This document shows positions 26,407 through 34,851 of a stretch of DNA of 64,000 nt, one piece after another. The first letter of the stretch is position 1; each line of letters starts with the position of its first letter. Source of the stretch: Allonocardiopsis opalescens (GTDB taxonomy: Bacteria > Actinomycetota > Actinomycetes > Streptosporangiales > Streptosporangiaceae); NCBI RefSeq assembly GCF_003002095.1, contig NZ_PVZC01000004.1, positions 434,001 through 498,000 of the forward strand, in the 5' to 3' direction. The notes under the pieces are model-generated. The model searched no databases, was not told the DNA's origin, and worked only from the letters and a program-made list of their open reading frames with translations. A program made the position numbers and the translations under genes.

Positions 26407-27203
26407 TAGCCCACCTCCCCGCCGGCCGGCACCGCCGGCTCATCCCCGGCGCCCCGCCGGCCCAGGTACACCTCGCGGACCCGCGGGTCGGCCTGCACCT
26501 GCGCCACGTCGCCCTCGGTGAGCACCCGGCCCTCGTGCAGCACGGTGACGGTGCGGGCGTAGCTGCGCAGGAAGGCCATGTCGTGCTCGACCACCACCAC
26601 GGTGTGGTCGCGGGCGATCTCCAGCAGCAGCTCGCCGGTGCGCTCGCGCTCGTCGCGGCTCATCCCGGCCACCGGCTCGTCCAGCAGCAGCAGCCGGGGC
26701 CGCTGCGCGAGCAGCATGGCGATCTCCAGCCACTGCCGCTGGCCGTGCGAGAGCTCCCCGGCGGGCCGGTCGGCCAGCGCGGTCAGGCCGGTGCGCTCCA
26801 GTGCCTCGGCCACGGTGCCGCTCACGCCCCTGCGCACCCGCAGCAGCCGGGGCAGGCCGAGCCGGAAGGCGGCGGCCAGGTCGACGTTCTCCACCACGCT
26901 CAGCCGCTCGAAGACCACCGAGGTCTGAAAGGTGCGGCCCACGCCCAGCCGGACGATGCGGTGCTCGCGCCGCCCCACCAGCTCGGTGCCGTCGAACAGC
27001 ACCTGCCCGGCGGCCGGGCGGGTCAGCCCGGTGACGACGTCGATCAGGGTGGTCTTGCCCGCGCCGTTGGGGCCGATCAGGAAGCGCAGCTCCCCTTCGG
27101 CGACCGTCAGGTCGAGCCCGTCGACGGCGGTGAAGCCGTCGAAGACCACGCGCAGCCCACGTACCTCCAGCAGCGGCCGCGCCGCCGGGGCGGTGCCGGT
27201 CAC
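26406..27203 (-). CDS. urtD: Urea ABC transporter ATP-binding protein UrtD
   Basis: A 265-residue LivG-type ATPase. It has Walker A GPNGAGKTT near residue 44, the UrtD-like VGRTFQTSVVFERLSVVENVDLA, a modified signature LSHGQRQWLEIAMLL and Walker B LLLLDEPVAGMSRDERE. The SHGQRQWLEI form is characteristic of UrtD. The GTG start overlaps the end of urtC by 4 bases (GTGA). It pairs with UrtE to drive the UrtB-UrtC permease. Confidence 0.92.
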   Translation of the reverse strand: MTGTAPAARPLLEVRGLRVVFDGFTAVDGLDLTVAEGELRFLIGPNGAGKTTLIDVVTGLTRPAAGQVLFDGTELVGRREHRIVRLGVGRTFQTSVVFERLSVVENVDLAAAFRLGLPRLLRVRRGVSGTVAEALERTGLTALADRPAGELSHGQRQWLEIAMLLAQRPRLLLLDEPVAGMSRDERERTGELLLEIARDHTVVVVEHDMAFLRSYARTVTVLHEGRVLTEGDVAQVQADPRVREVYLGRRGAGDEPAVPAGGEVG

Positions 27204-28351
27204 GGGGTGCCTCCTTCGGCCGGTGCGCCGGCGGCCGGGGCGGCGGTCCGGCGGGTGCGCAGCCGCGACAGCAGCTCGCGGCCGGACGCGGCCAGCCCGG
27301 CGATGCCGCGCGGGGCGAACACGATGACGGCGATGAACAGCGCGCCCTGCAGGTACAGCCAGCCGTCGGCGAACTGCTCGGAGAAGGAGGTGCGGGCCAG
27401 GTTCAGCAGCAGCGCGCCGGCCACGGCGCCGGCCAGGCTGTAGCGGCCGCCGATGGCCACCGCGATGACCAGCTCGATCGAGGGCACCACCCCGAACAGC
27501 GCCGGGGAGATGATCCCGGCCACCGGCACGAACAGGGCACCGGCCAGCCCGGCGACCATGGCCGACAGGGTGTAGGCGAGGGTCTTGACCACGGTGGGGT
27601 CGTAGCCGAGGAAGCGGACCCGGTCCTCGCCGTCGCGGACCGCCACCAGCAGCCGGCCCAGCCGGGAGCGGTCGAAGGCGCGCAGCGCCAGGTAGACGGC
27701 GGCCACCGCCAGCACCACCGCGACGTAGAGGCCGAGCTGGCTCTCCGGCCGGTTGAGGTCGACGCCGAGCAGGACGGGGAAGTCGGTCAGGCCGTTGGAG
27801 CCGCCGGTCAGGCCCTGCTGGCCGATCAGCAGGATGACGAAGGCCGCCGCCAGCGCCTGGTTGAGGATGGCGAAGTAGGCGCCGCGCACCCGCTGCCGGA
27901 ACACCGACCAGCCCAGCACCGCCGCGACCAGCCCCGGCAGCAGCACCACCGCGGGCAGTGCCACATAGGGGCTGGCGAAGGGCGCCCACAGCAGCGGCAT
28001 CTCGGTCACCCCGCTCCACACCATGAAGTCGGGCAGCCCGCCCGGGCCCGCCTCGGTGAGCTTCAGGTGCATCGCCATCGCGTAGCCGCCGATGCCGAAG
28101 AACACCCCCTGGCCCAGGGTGAGCATGCCGCCCTTGCCCCAGGCCAGCGCGATGCCCAGCGCGGCCAGCGCGTAGCACAGGTAGCGGGCGTAGAGGTTGA
28201 TCTGGAACGGCGGCGCGACGGCCGGCACCACCACCAGCGCGAGCAGCAGCACGGCGGTGAAGGCGGCCGGGCCGGTCCAGCGGGGCAGGGCCGGTGCGGC
28301 CGCGGGCGGCGGCGCGGCCGTACCGGCGGCCGGAGGCGAGGTCAGGGTCAT
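27200..28351 (-). CDS. urtC: Urea ABC transporter permease UrtC
   Basis: A 383-residue LivM-type permease. A Pro/Ala-rich cytoplasmic N-terminus is followed by about ten hydrophobic segments. UrtC-type landmarks are LAWGKGGMLTLGQGVFFGIGGYAMAMHLK and FVILLIGQQGLTGGSNGLTDF, with the EAA-like loop RDGEDRVRFLGYDPTVVKTLAYTLSA. The RDGEDRVRF variant distinguishes it from amino-acid LivM. It overlaps urtB by 4 bases (ATGA) and urtD by 4. Confidence 0.92.
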   Translation of the reverse strand: MTLTSPPAAGTAAPPPAAAPALPRWTGPAAFTAVLLLALVVVPAVAPPFQINLYARYLCYALAALGIALAWGKGGMLTLGQGVFFGIGGYAMAMHLKLTEAGPGGLPDFMVWSGVTEMPLLWAPFASPYVALPAVVLLPGLVAAVLGWSVFRQRVRGAYFAILNQALAAAFVILLIGQQGLTGGSNGLTDFPVLLGVDLNRPESQLGLYVAVVLAVAAVYLALRAFDRSRLGRLLVAVRDGEDRVRFLGYDPTVVKTLAYTLSAMVAGLAGALFVPVAGIISPALFGVVPSIELVIAVAIGGRYSLAGAVAGALLLNLARTSFSEQFADGWLYLQGALFIAVIVFAPRGIAGLAASGRELLSRLRTRRTAAPAAGAPAEGGTP

Positions 28352-29226
28352 GTCAGTGCCCTCGATCGAAGGACGAAGAGGCCCTGCGGGCGCACCTGCA
28401 GGAAGGCGATGATCACCGCGAACACGACGACCTTGGCCAGGCTGGCGTCGGACCAGAACTCGGCGTAGGCGTTGAGCAGGCCGAGCACCGCCGCCGCGAG
28501 GACGGCGCCGCGCAGCTGGCCGAGCCCGCCGACCACGACGACCAGGAAGGCGTCCACGATGTAGGTGGAGCCGAGGGTGGGGCCGATCGGCCCGATCAGG
28601 GTGAGCGCCACCCCGGCCACCCCGGCCACGCCCGAGCCGATGAAGAAGGTGATCTGGTCCACCCGCGCGGTGTCGATGCCGCTGCACGCCGCCAGCTGCC
28701 GGTTCTGGGTGACCGCGCGCATCTGCCGCCCGGTGCGCGAGCGCGCCAGGTACCAGCCGACCGCGAGCACGCACAGCACGGCCAGGGCCAGGATGAACAG
28801 CCGGGAGTAGTGCAGCCGCACCCCGGCCGCGTCCACGCCCCCGGCCAGCCAGCCGGGCGCGGCCACGTCGACGTTGGGCGCGCCGAACACGTCCCTGGCC
28901 ACCTGCTGCAGGATGAGGCTGACGCCCCAGGTGAGCAGCAGGGTGTCCAGCGGGCGGCCGTAGAAGTGCCGGATCAGGCCGCGTTCGAGCGCCAGGCCCA
29001 TCAGGCCGACGACGACGAAGGCGACCGGCAGGCCGACCAGCACGGACTGGGCGCCGAACCACGCCTGCAGCACGAAGGCGGTGTAGGCGCCGGCCATCAG
29101 GAACTCGCCGTGCGCCATGTTCACCACGCCCATCTGGCCGAAGGTGAAGTTCAGGCCGAGGGCGACCAGCAGCAGTACGGCGCCGATCGACAGCCCGACC
29201 GGCAGCTGGCCGAGGAGTGCGTGCAC
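28348..29226 (-). CDS. urtB: Urea ABC transporter permease UrtB
   Basis: A 292-residue LivH-type permease with about eight hydrophobic segments. Diagnostic stretches are GQMGVVNMAHGEFLMAGAYTAF near residue 30, LLTWGVSLILQQVARDVFG, and the loop RTGRQMRAVTQNRQLAACSGI. The last is the UrtB version of the EAA loop. The start is GTG, with GGAGG in the stretch upstream. A 102-base G-rich gap separates it from urtA. Confidence 0.92.
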   Translation of the reverse strand: MHALLGQLPVGLSIGAVLLLVALGLNFTFGQMGVVNMAHGEFLMAGAYTAFVLQAWFGAQSVLVGLPVAFVVVGLMGLALERGLIRHFYGRPLDTLLLTWGVSLILQQVARDVFGAPNVDVAAPGWLAGGVDAAGVRLHYSRLFILALAVLCVLAVGWYLARSRTGRQMRAVTQNRQLAACSGIDTARVDQITFFIGSGVAGVAGVALTLIGPIGPTLGSTYIVDAFLVVVVGGLGQLRGAVLAAAVLGLLNAYAEFWSDASLAKVVVFAVIIAFLQVRPQGLFVLRSRALT

Positions 29227-29328
29227 GGTCCTCCGATCGCGGGGGGCGGTGGGGTGGCGTCCCCGGCGGCGCGGGCGTGGGAGGAGAGGAGGGTTCGGCC
29301 CGTGCCGCCGGGGAGTTCGGGGGAGGGG

Positions 29329-30552
29329 TCAGCCGGCGGCCAGGTCCGCGGCCCAGGGGTAGCCCTCCAGATAGGGGTCGGGCTCGATCGGCTCGCCGGA
29401 GTTCCAGACCTCCTCGATCGTGCCGTCGGGCTGGACGATGCCGATCCTGGCCACCTTGAAGACGTGCTGGGTGTCGCCGTCGATGGTGATCTCGCCCTCG
29501 GGGGCGGCCAGGCTGATCCCGGCCGCCGCCTCGCGCACCGCGTCGGCCTCGAAGGAGCCGGCGGCCTCGGCCGCCGCCGCCCACAGGTAGACGGCGTTGT
29601 AGGCCGACTGCATCGGGTCGGAGGTGACGCGGTCCTCGCCGTAGGCGGCCTGGAAGGCGGCGACGAACTCCTCGTTGGCCCCGCCCTCGGTGGTCTGGTA
29701 GTAGTTCCAGGCCACCGGGTGGCCGGCGATGTTGTCGGGGCCGATGCCCGCGACCTCCTCCTCGGCCACGCTCACCGAGAGCACCGGCATGTCCTCGGCG
29801 GTGATGCCCGAGGAGACCAGCTGGGTGAAGAACGCGACATTGCTGTCGCCGTTGAGGGTGTTGAAGACGGCGTCGGGCTCGGCGTCGGAGATGCCGTTGA
29901 TCAGGGTGGTGTACTCGGTGTGGCCGAGCGGGGTGTACTCCTCGCCGACGATCTCCATGCCGTTGGCCTCGGCGTAGGCGTGGATGATCTGGTTGGCGGT
30001 TCGGGGGAACACGTAGTCACTGCCGACCAGGTAGATGCGGGTGTGGCCCTCCTCGCGCAGGTAGTCGAGCGCGGGCACGATCTGCTGGTTGGTGGTGGCG
30101 CCGGTGTAGAAGATGTTGGGCGAGCTCTCCAGCCCCTCGTACTGCACCGGGTACCACAGCAGCGCGTTGTTGCGCTCGAAGACCGGCAGCATGGCCTTGC
30201 GGCTGGCCGAGGTCCAGCCGCCGAAGACGGTGGCGACCTGGTCCTGGGCGATCAGCTTCTGGGCGCGTTCGGCGAAGATGGCCTGGTCGGAGGCGCCGTC
30301 CTCGATGATCGGCACGATCTGGCGGCCCAGCACCCCGCCCGCGGCGTTGATCTCCTCGATGGCCAGCAGTTCGGCGTCGCGGACGGTCACCTCGCTGATG
30401 GCCATCGTGCCGCTGAGGGAGTGCAGGATGCCGACCTCGACGGTGTCGCCGTCGGCTCCGGCTGCTCCGCCGCAGGCGGCGGAGGCGAGCAGTACGGCGG
30501 CGGACAGGGCGGACAGTAGGCGTCGCGGTGTTCTTCGCGTGGGCTGGCGCAC
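29329..30552 (-). CDS. urtA: Urea ABC transporter substrate-binding lipoprotein UrtA
   Basis: A 407-residue periplasmic-binding-type lipoprotein. The signal peptide ends with lipobox SAAC (Cys27 region). The mature part opens [17 protein letters not shown], the invariant UrtA start. [36 protein letters not shown] and the Y-Q-T and [14 protein letters not shown] segments form the urea/short-amide pocket of this family. The GTG start has GAGGAGG about 10 nt upstream. It is the first gene of the urt-ure operon. Confidence 0.93.
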   Translation of the reverse strand: MRQPTRRTPRRLLSALSAAVLLASAACGGAAGADGDTVEVGILHSLSGTMAISEVTVRDAELLAIEEINAAGGVLGRQIVPIIEDGASDQAIFAERAQKLIAQDQVATVFGGWTSASRKAMLPVFERNNALLWYPVQYEGLESSPNIFYTGATTNQQIVPALDYLREEGHTRIYLVGSDYVFPRTANQIIHAYAEANGMEIVGEEYTPLGHTEYTTLINGISDAEPDAVFNTLNGDSNVAFFTQLVSSGITAEDMPVLSVSVAEEEVAGIGPDNIAGHPVAWNYYQTTEGGANEEFVAAFQAAYGEDRVTSDPMQSAYNAVYLWAAAAEAAGSFEADAVREAAAGISLAAPEGEITIDGDTQHVFKVARIGIVQPDGTIEEVWNSGEPIEPDPYLEGYPWAADLAAG

Positions 30553-30609
30553 CTGGCGGGCCTCCTCAGCGGCCGGGGATCAGGTTGCGCATGAGTCTGA
30601 CGAGGCCGT

Positions 30610-30647
30610 ATTTCCGCTCTGGGTCCCGTGCGTTACGGCGTTGTTCC
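30610..30647 (-). promoter_or_regulatory. Possible GlnR-like half-sites upstream of urtA
   Basis: Reading the minus strand, GGAAC (30647-30643) is followed after 6 nt by GTAAC (30636-30632), and GAAAT lies a further 17 nt on (30614-30610). Actinobacterial GlnR boxes alternate gTnAC and GaAAC half-sites at 11-bp periodicity, so two adjacent half-sites fit well and the others poorly. Nitrogen control of urea uptake and urease by GlnR is known in actinomycetes. The match is partial and could be chance. Confidence 0.3.
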
Positions 30648-30691
30648 GCGTTCCGCCCTTGCGTGGCGCGGACGCGCCGCCCGCGGGGCCG

Positions 30692-31246
30692 TCAGGCGGG
30701 CAGGCTGGCGGTGACCATCGCGATCAGCCGCTGGTAGCTGTCGTCCAGGTCCTCGGGCAGCCCGAAGCCGCCCGCGAGTTCCAGGGAGGTGAAGCCGTGC
30801 ACGGCGGCGCGCAGCCGGCGGGTGGCGTGCACGGCGTCGGCGCCGTGCAGGCCGTAGCCGCGCAGGACGGCGAGGAACACCTCCATCAGCCGCTGCCCGG
30901 CCTCGGCCTGGGCCGGCTCGTGCAGCGGGTCCAGCGGCATGGCGGCGTAGCGGTGCGGGTGCTCGCGCACGTAGGCGCGGGTGGCGCGCATCAGCGCGGC
31001 GACGGCGTCGTCGCGGGAGAGCCCCATCACGGCGGCGCCCAGCCGCTCGGCCAGGTCCTCCACCAGCCGGGCGCCGACCAGGACGCGCAGCTCGCCGAGG
31101 CTGCGCACGTGCTTGTACAGCGAGGGCACCGCCACGCCGGTGCGCTTGGCCACGGCGGCCAGGGTGAGGGCGTCGGGCCCGCCGCCGTCCAGGACCGCGA
31201 GCGCGGCGTCGACCACGGCGGCCGGCGACAGCCCCGCCCTAGGCAC
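30692..31246 (-). CDS. TetR family regulator with WHG-type C-terminal domain
   Basis: A 184-residue regulator. The N-terminal HTH has VVDAALAVLDGGGPDALTLAAVAKRTGVAVPSLYKHVRSLGEL. The C-terminal portion RRLRAAVHGFTSLELAGGFGLPEDLDDSYQRL is the WHG/TetR_C_33 ligand domain. It overlaps the upstream alpha/beta hydrolase gene by 8 bases, so the two are co-transcribed. The inverted repeat in front of the hydrolase is its likely operator. Confidence 0.87.
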   Translation of the reverse strand: MPRAGLSPAAVVDAALAVLDGGGPDALTLAAVAKRTGVAVPSLYKHVRSLGELRVLVGARLVEDLAERLGAAVMGLSRDDAVAALMRATRAYVREHPHRYAAMPLDPLHEPAQAEAGQRLMEVFLAVLRGYGLHGADAVHATRRLRAAVHGFTSLELAGGFGLPEDLDDSYQRLIAMVTASLPA

Positions 31247-32054
31247 GCACGGCCCCGGCCAGGAAGGAGACGACGGCCGGCGCGACCTCGCCGGGGCGCT
31301 CGATGTGCGGGTAGTGGCCGGCCCCCTCGACCAGGTGCACGGTGACGGACGCGGCCGACGGCGCCAGCCGCCGCTGGGCCAGACGGGCCTCGGCGGCGGG
31401 GTCGGGGAAGTCGGGGTCGGCGGTGCCCATGACGACCAGGGCCGGGCAGCGGACCTCGGCCATCCGGGCGTTCGCGTTCGCCTTGGACGCGTTGCCCACG
31501 CCGCGGAGCGCGGTGAGCCGGCCCGGTTCGGCCAGCTTGGCGCGCATGGCGTCGGTGTAGACGGCGAGGTCGTCCGGCCGCCCGCCCTTGTACAGCGAGG
31601 GGTAGAAGACCTTGGCGAACAGGGTCGGGCTGCGCATGATGACGCCGGCCGCCAGTCGCAGCAGCGGGCTGGTCTTCGGCTCGCTCACCCACGGGGCGAT
31701 CAGCGTGATCGAGCTGACGGCGTCGGGCGCCTCGGCGGCCGCCCACACCACGGGGGCGGGGGAGAAGGAGTGGCCGATCAGCGCGGCGGGGCCGCCCAGG
31801 TGGCGGACGAGCGCGAGCAGGTCGGCGCCGGCCGCCTCGGGGGAGTAGTCGGCCCAGCCGGTGCTGGACTCGCCGTGGCCGCGCAGGTCGACGGTCGCCA
31901 CACGGTGGCCGGCTTCGAGCAGGGCGGGGACGAGGAAGCGGTAGCTCGCCCGCACGTCGCCCATGCCGGGCGCGCACACCACCAGGGGGCCCTTGTCCGG
32001 GCCGGTGAGTTCGTAGGCGAGTCTGCCGCCGGGAACGTCGAGGAACTGCGTCAT
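31239..32054 (-). CDS. Alpha/beta hydrolase (TetR-linked)
   Basis: A 271-residue alpha/beta hydrolase. It has strand VVCAPGMGD with the oxyanion hole, DLRGHGESS, the nucleophile elbow GHSFSPAPV (serine about residue 94), VVMGTADPDFPDP with the acid, and EGAGHYPHIERP with the catalytic histidine. No signal peptide is present. It heads a two-gene operon with a TetR repressor, suggesting inducible turnover or detoxification of an ester or similar compound; the substrate is not evident. Confidence 0.87.
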   Translation of the reverse strand: MTQFLDVPGGRLAYELTGPDKGPLVVCAPGMGDVRASYRFLVPALLEAGHRVATVDLRGHGESSTGWADYSPEAAGADLLALVRHLGGPAALIGHSFSPAPVVWAAAEAPDAVSSITLIAPWVSEPKTSPLLRLAAGVIMRSPTLFAKVFYPSLYKGGRPDDLAVYTDAMRAKLAEPGRLTALRGVGNASKANANARMAEVRCPALVVMGTADPDFPDPAAEARLAQRRLAPSAASVTVHLVEGAGHYPHIERPGEVAPAVVSFLAGAVRA

Positions 32055-32079
32055 GATCGGCCTCCAGGGCTCATGTTGA

Positions 32080-32093
32080 TAGCTGTAAAGCTA
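32080..32093. promoter_or_regulatory. Candidate TetR operator
   Basis: TAGCT-GTAA-AGCTA lies 26 bases upstream of the hydrolase start inside an AT-rich island, flanked by TGTT and AACA. It is the only clear inverted repeat before the hydrolase-TetR operon. Autorepression by the TetR protein is inferred. Confidence 0.45.
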
Positions 32094-32262
32094 ACAGCAT
32101 TAGCTTCGCCTGGCAAGGGCGCGTCCGCGGGCCCCGACGGGCGCACCGGCACCGGATCCGCAACTGGACCGTTATCGGCCGACCGGAACGCCGGCGGCCC
32201 CGATGCCTTCTCATGGTCAGGGGCGGACCGGCCCCCACCGGAGCCGCGGCGCAGGAGGGTCC

Positions 32263-33147
32263 ATGGGCGTATCAGGGGCGACCTGGGGCATCCCCGGCCC
32301 CGTGTTCCTCGCCGGATACATCGCGCTCGCGCTCGCGCTGGTCATCATCGCGGTGCTGGTGCGGTGGTTCGCCTTCCGCGGCACCCCCGCCTCCGCCCAC
32401 CCGCACCCCTACGAGCTGGCCTTCCTGGCGGGCGGACGCCACCGCGCGGCGCTCGCCTCCGTCGCCGTGCTGCGGGCGCGCGGGGCGATCGAGGTCGCCG
32501 CCGGCGGCCGGCTGCGGCCCACCGGGCAGGCGGCCGCCGACCCCACCCCACTGGACTCCGCCGTCATGGCGGCGCTGCGCGGCCCCACCGGGCCGACGGC
32601 GAGCGGCCTCGCCTCCGAAGACGGCGTCCGCGCCGCACTCGACCACGTCGAGCAGCGGCTCGTCCAGCGCGGCCTGGTCCCCTCGCGCCGGGACCGGCTG
32701 ATGGTCCGGCTGGCCGGCCTGGCGCTGGGCCTGGTGGTCGCCCTCGGCGTGGTCCGCTTCGCCGCCGGCATCGTCAACGGCGCCCCCGTCGAATTCCTCC
32801 TCGGCGCCGTCATCGCCTCGGCCGTCGCCATGTGCTACCTGCTCTCCCAGCCGGTCGCCACCTCCGCCGGACGCGACCTGGTGCAGGCGGCCACCGCCGC
32901 CTCCCGCCACCTGCGCCCGAAGATGAACCCCGCGATGGCCACCTACGGCGTCGCCGGCGCGGCCGTCGCGGTGGCGCTGTTCGGCGGCCCCGCCCTCATC
33001 GGCCTCGACCCCGCCTTCGCCGACGACGGCCGGCTGAACAGCGGCGCGGACGGCGGCAGCGGCGGGAGCGACGGCGGAGGCGGCGGGGGCGGCGACGGCG
33101 GTGGAGGCGGCTGCGGTGGCGGAGGCGGCTGCGGGTGCGGCGGATGA
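32263..33147 (+). CDS. TIGR04222 membrane protein with Gly/Cys-rich tail
   Basis: A 294-residue protein. A transmembrane segment lies at about 14-36. A cytoplasmic TIGR04222 region follows (HPHPYELAFLAGGRHRAALASVAVLRARGAIEV and the second winged-helix-like repeat). Two to three more hydrophobic segments lie at about 148-195 and 230-255. The last 40 residues are almost only Gly, Asp, Ser and Cys, ending GGCGGGGGCGCGG with cysteines at 284, 290 and 292. TIGR04222 is defined by the region preceding such low-complexity tails. The ATG has GGAGGG upstream. Its stop overlaps the MNIO start (ATGA), so the tail is the probable modification substrate. Confidence 0.85.
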   Translation: MGVSGATWGIPGPVFLAGYIALALALVIIAVLVRWFAFRGTPASAHPHPYELAFLAGGRHRAALASVAVLRARGAIEVAAGGRLRPTGQAAADPTPLDSAVMAALRGPTGPTASGLASEDGVRAALDHVEQRLVQRGLVPSRRDRLMVRLAGLALGLVVALGVVRFAAGIVNGAPVEFLLGAVIASAVAMCYLLSQPVATSAGRDLVQAATAASRHLRPKMNPAMATYGVAGAAVAVALFGGPALIGLDPAFADDGRLNSGADGGSGGSDGGGGGGGDGGGGGCGGGGGCGCGG

Positions 33148-33962
33148 CCCCGCCCGAACTGGGCGTCGGCATCGGCTGGCGCCCCGAGATCGCCGGCTTC
33201 GTCGCCGCCCTGCCCGGACTGCGCTTCACCGAGGTGATCGCCGAATCGGTCGACGCCGACCACCCCGACCCGCAGCTGCTCGCGCTGCGCGAGCGGGGCG
33301 TCACCGTGGTGCCGCACGGTGTGCGGCTCTCGCTCGGCGGCGCCGAACCGGTGCGCCCCGAGCGGGTCGCCCTGCTGGCCGACCGGGCGCAACTGCTGGA
33401 AGCGCCGCTGGTCAGCGAGCACATCGCCTTCGTGCGGGCCGGCGGCCTGGAGGCCGGCCACCTGCTGCCGGTGCCGCGCAACCGCGCCGCCCTCGACGTG
33501 CTCGCCGACAACATCCGCCGCACCACCGACGCCCTACCGGTGCCGCTGGCGGTCGAGCCGATCGCCGCCCTGTTCGACTGGCCCGACGCCGAGTACGACG
33601 AAGCCGGCTTCCTCACCGAACTGCTCGACCGCACCGACGCGCTGCTGCTGCTCGACGTGGCCAATGTGTACGCCAACGCCCGCAACCGGGGCGAGGACCC
33701 GCTCGACCTGATCGAGCGGCTGCCGCTGGAGCGGATCGCCTACTGCCACGTCGCCGGCGGCGACGACCGGGAGGGCGTCTACCACGACACCCACAGCCAT
33801 CCGGTGCCGCCCGAGGTGTTCGGCCTGGTGCGCGAGCTGTGCGCGCGGCACCGGCCACCCGGCCTGATGATCGAGCGCGACGGCGCCTACCCGTCCGCCG
33901 CCGAACTGCGCGGCGAACTGGACGCCCTGGCCGACGCCGCCGGGCTGCCCCGCGTCACATGA
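33144..33962 (+). CDS. MNIO (DUF692) multinuclear iron oxidase
   Basis: A 272-residue DUF692/MNIO family TIM-barrel enzyme. Related proteins such as MbnB and TglH use two or three iron ions to remodel cysteine or other residues in ribosomal peptides. Ligand motifs are intact: HGVRLSLG, VSEHIAF, LAVEPIA, LLLDVANVY, IAYCHVAGG, DTHSHPVPPEV and MIERDGAYP. The N-terminal GVGIGWRPEIAGFV is the TIGR04222-linked form rather than the usual GxGLRxxH. It overlaps the precursor-like gene and the downstream partner by 4 bases each, indicating tight coupling. The substrate is inferred to be the Cys tail of the upstream protein. Confidence 0.88.
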   Translation: MTPPELGVGIGWRPEIAGFVAALPGLRFTEVIAESVDADHPDPQLLALRERGVTVVPHGVRLSLGGAEPVRPERVALLADRAQLLEAPLVSEHIAFVRAGGLEAGHLLPVPRNRAALDVLADNIRRTTDALPVPLAVEPIAALFDWPDAEYDEAGFLTELLDRTDALLLLDVANVYANARNRGEDPLDLIERLPLERIAYCHVAGGDDREGVYHDTHSHPVPPEVFGLVRELCARHRPPGLMIERDGAYPSAAELRGELDALADAAGLPRVT

Positions 33963-34429
33963 GCGCGCCGTCCGACGGCGGCCGCGCCGCCCTGGCAGCC
34001 GCCCAGGAGCGGCTGCTGCGCGCCCTGGTCGCCGGGGCCGAAGCGCCCGACGGCTTCGACCGCGAGCGGCTGGCCGTGGCCGCCCGCGCCCTGCTGCGCA
34101 AGCGGGCCGCCGGCGTCGCGCGGGCCTGGCCCCGGCTGGCGCACGGGTACGGCGAGCGCTGGCCCGAGGTCTTCGCCGAGTGGGCCGCCGCCCGCCCCAC
34201 CGCCGGCGCCTGGCGCGACGGGTGGGACTTCGCCCGGGCGCACCGTGCGGCGCTGCCACCGCCGGCCGCCCGGGAGCTGGCCGGGCAGGAGTGCCGCTGG
34301 CGCTACGACGGCGCGGCCGACCCGCGTCCGCGCCGCGGCCCGGCGCTGCGCCGGGTGCCCGGCGGTGTGGTGGTCGGCCTGCTCGGCCGGACCGCCGCGT
34401 TCGTGCGGGACGCCCCCCGGGATCGGTGA
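33959..34429 (+). CDS. Small partner protein of the MNIO operon
   Basis: A 156-residue protein with no motif I can name firmly. Residues 10-60 are a helical LAAAQERLLRALVAGAEAPDGFDRERLAVAARALLRKR stretch, followed by RAWPRLAHGYGERWPEVFAEW. This resembles the helical DUF2063-type proteins (HvfC/TglI-like) that accompany many MNIO enzymes and help bind the peptide. The C-terminal third is Arg/Pro-rich with a short beta segment, VPGGVVVGLLGR. It overlaps the MNIO stop by 4 bases. A substrate-presenting role is inferred from position. Confidence 0.6.
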   Translation: MSAPSDGGRAALAAAQERLLRALVAGAEAPDGFDRERLAVAARALLRKRAAGVARAWPRLAHGYGERWPEVFAEWAAARPTAGAWRDGWDFARAHRAALPPPAARELAGQECRWRYDGAADPRPRRGPALRRVPGGVVVGLLGRTAAFVRDAPRDR

Positions 34430-34449
34430 GCGGGCGCGGCGCCGCCGGC

Positions 34450-34851
34450 TCAGGGCTGCCGCTCCCTGGTCCGCTCCGCCTGGATGCGCCAGGACTCCCG
34501 GCTCAGCGAGGAGGCGCGCGCCAGCGACGCCTTGACCGAGCGGTCCTGGTCGAGCAGTTCGTCCATGATCTCGGCCAGGCCGGTGATCGGCAGGCCGAAG
34601 GCGGCGTGGTGGGAGGCGCAGATACCCGCGATGAACGGCTCCACCTCGGTGGGCCGCAGCACCAGGGTGCGGCCGTCGGTCGTGGTGACCTCGTACTCCT
34701 CGTCCTGGCCGTCGTCGAGCGGAGCGAGGGTGATGACGCCGACCAGTTCGGCGAGCTTGAGCAGATCATGGCGGAACGGGCGGGTGCCGCGGCCGGTCTT
34801 GGTGGCGCTCAGCACCGCGAGCATGTACTGGTCGTCGCGGCCCAGGTTCAT
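34450..34851 (-). CDS. Conserved hypothetical protein
   Basis: A 133-residue soluble protein, not recognised. It opens MNLGRDDQYMLAVLSATKTGRGTRPF, has a central acidic stretch (DDGQDEEYEVTTTDG), a short beta section TLVLRPTEVEPFIAGI and a helical, charged C-terminus. Its ATG overlaps the stop of the adenosine-deaminase-like gene by 4 bases, so it is translationally coupled to it. No catalytic motif is apparent. Confidence 0.6.
   Translation of the reverse strand: MNLGRDDQYMLAVLSATKTGRGTRPFRHDLLKLAELVGVITLAPLDDGQDEEYEVTTTDGRTLVLRPTEVEPFIAGICASHHAAFGLPITGLAEIMDELLDQDRSVKASLARASSLSRESWRIQAERTRERQP

Noticed and set aside
28294-30519. A 741-codon plus-strand frame opposite urtA and urtB
   Set aside because: It mirrors the codons of clearly identified transporter genes and has no family likeness.
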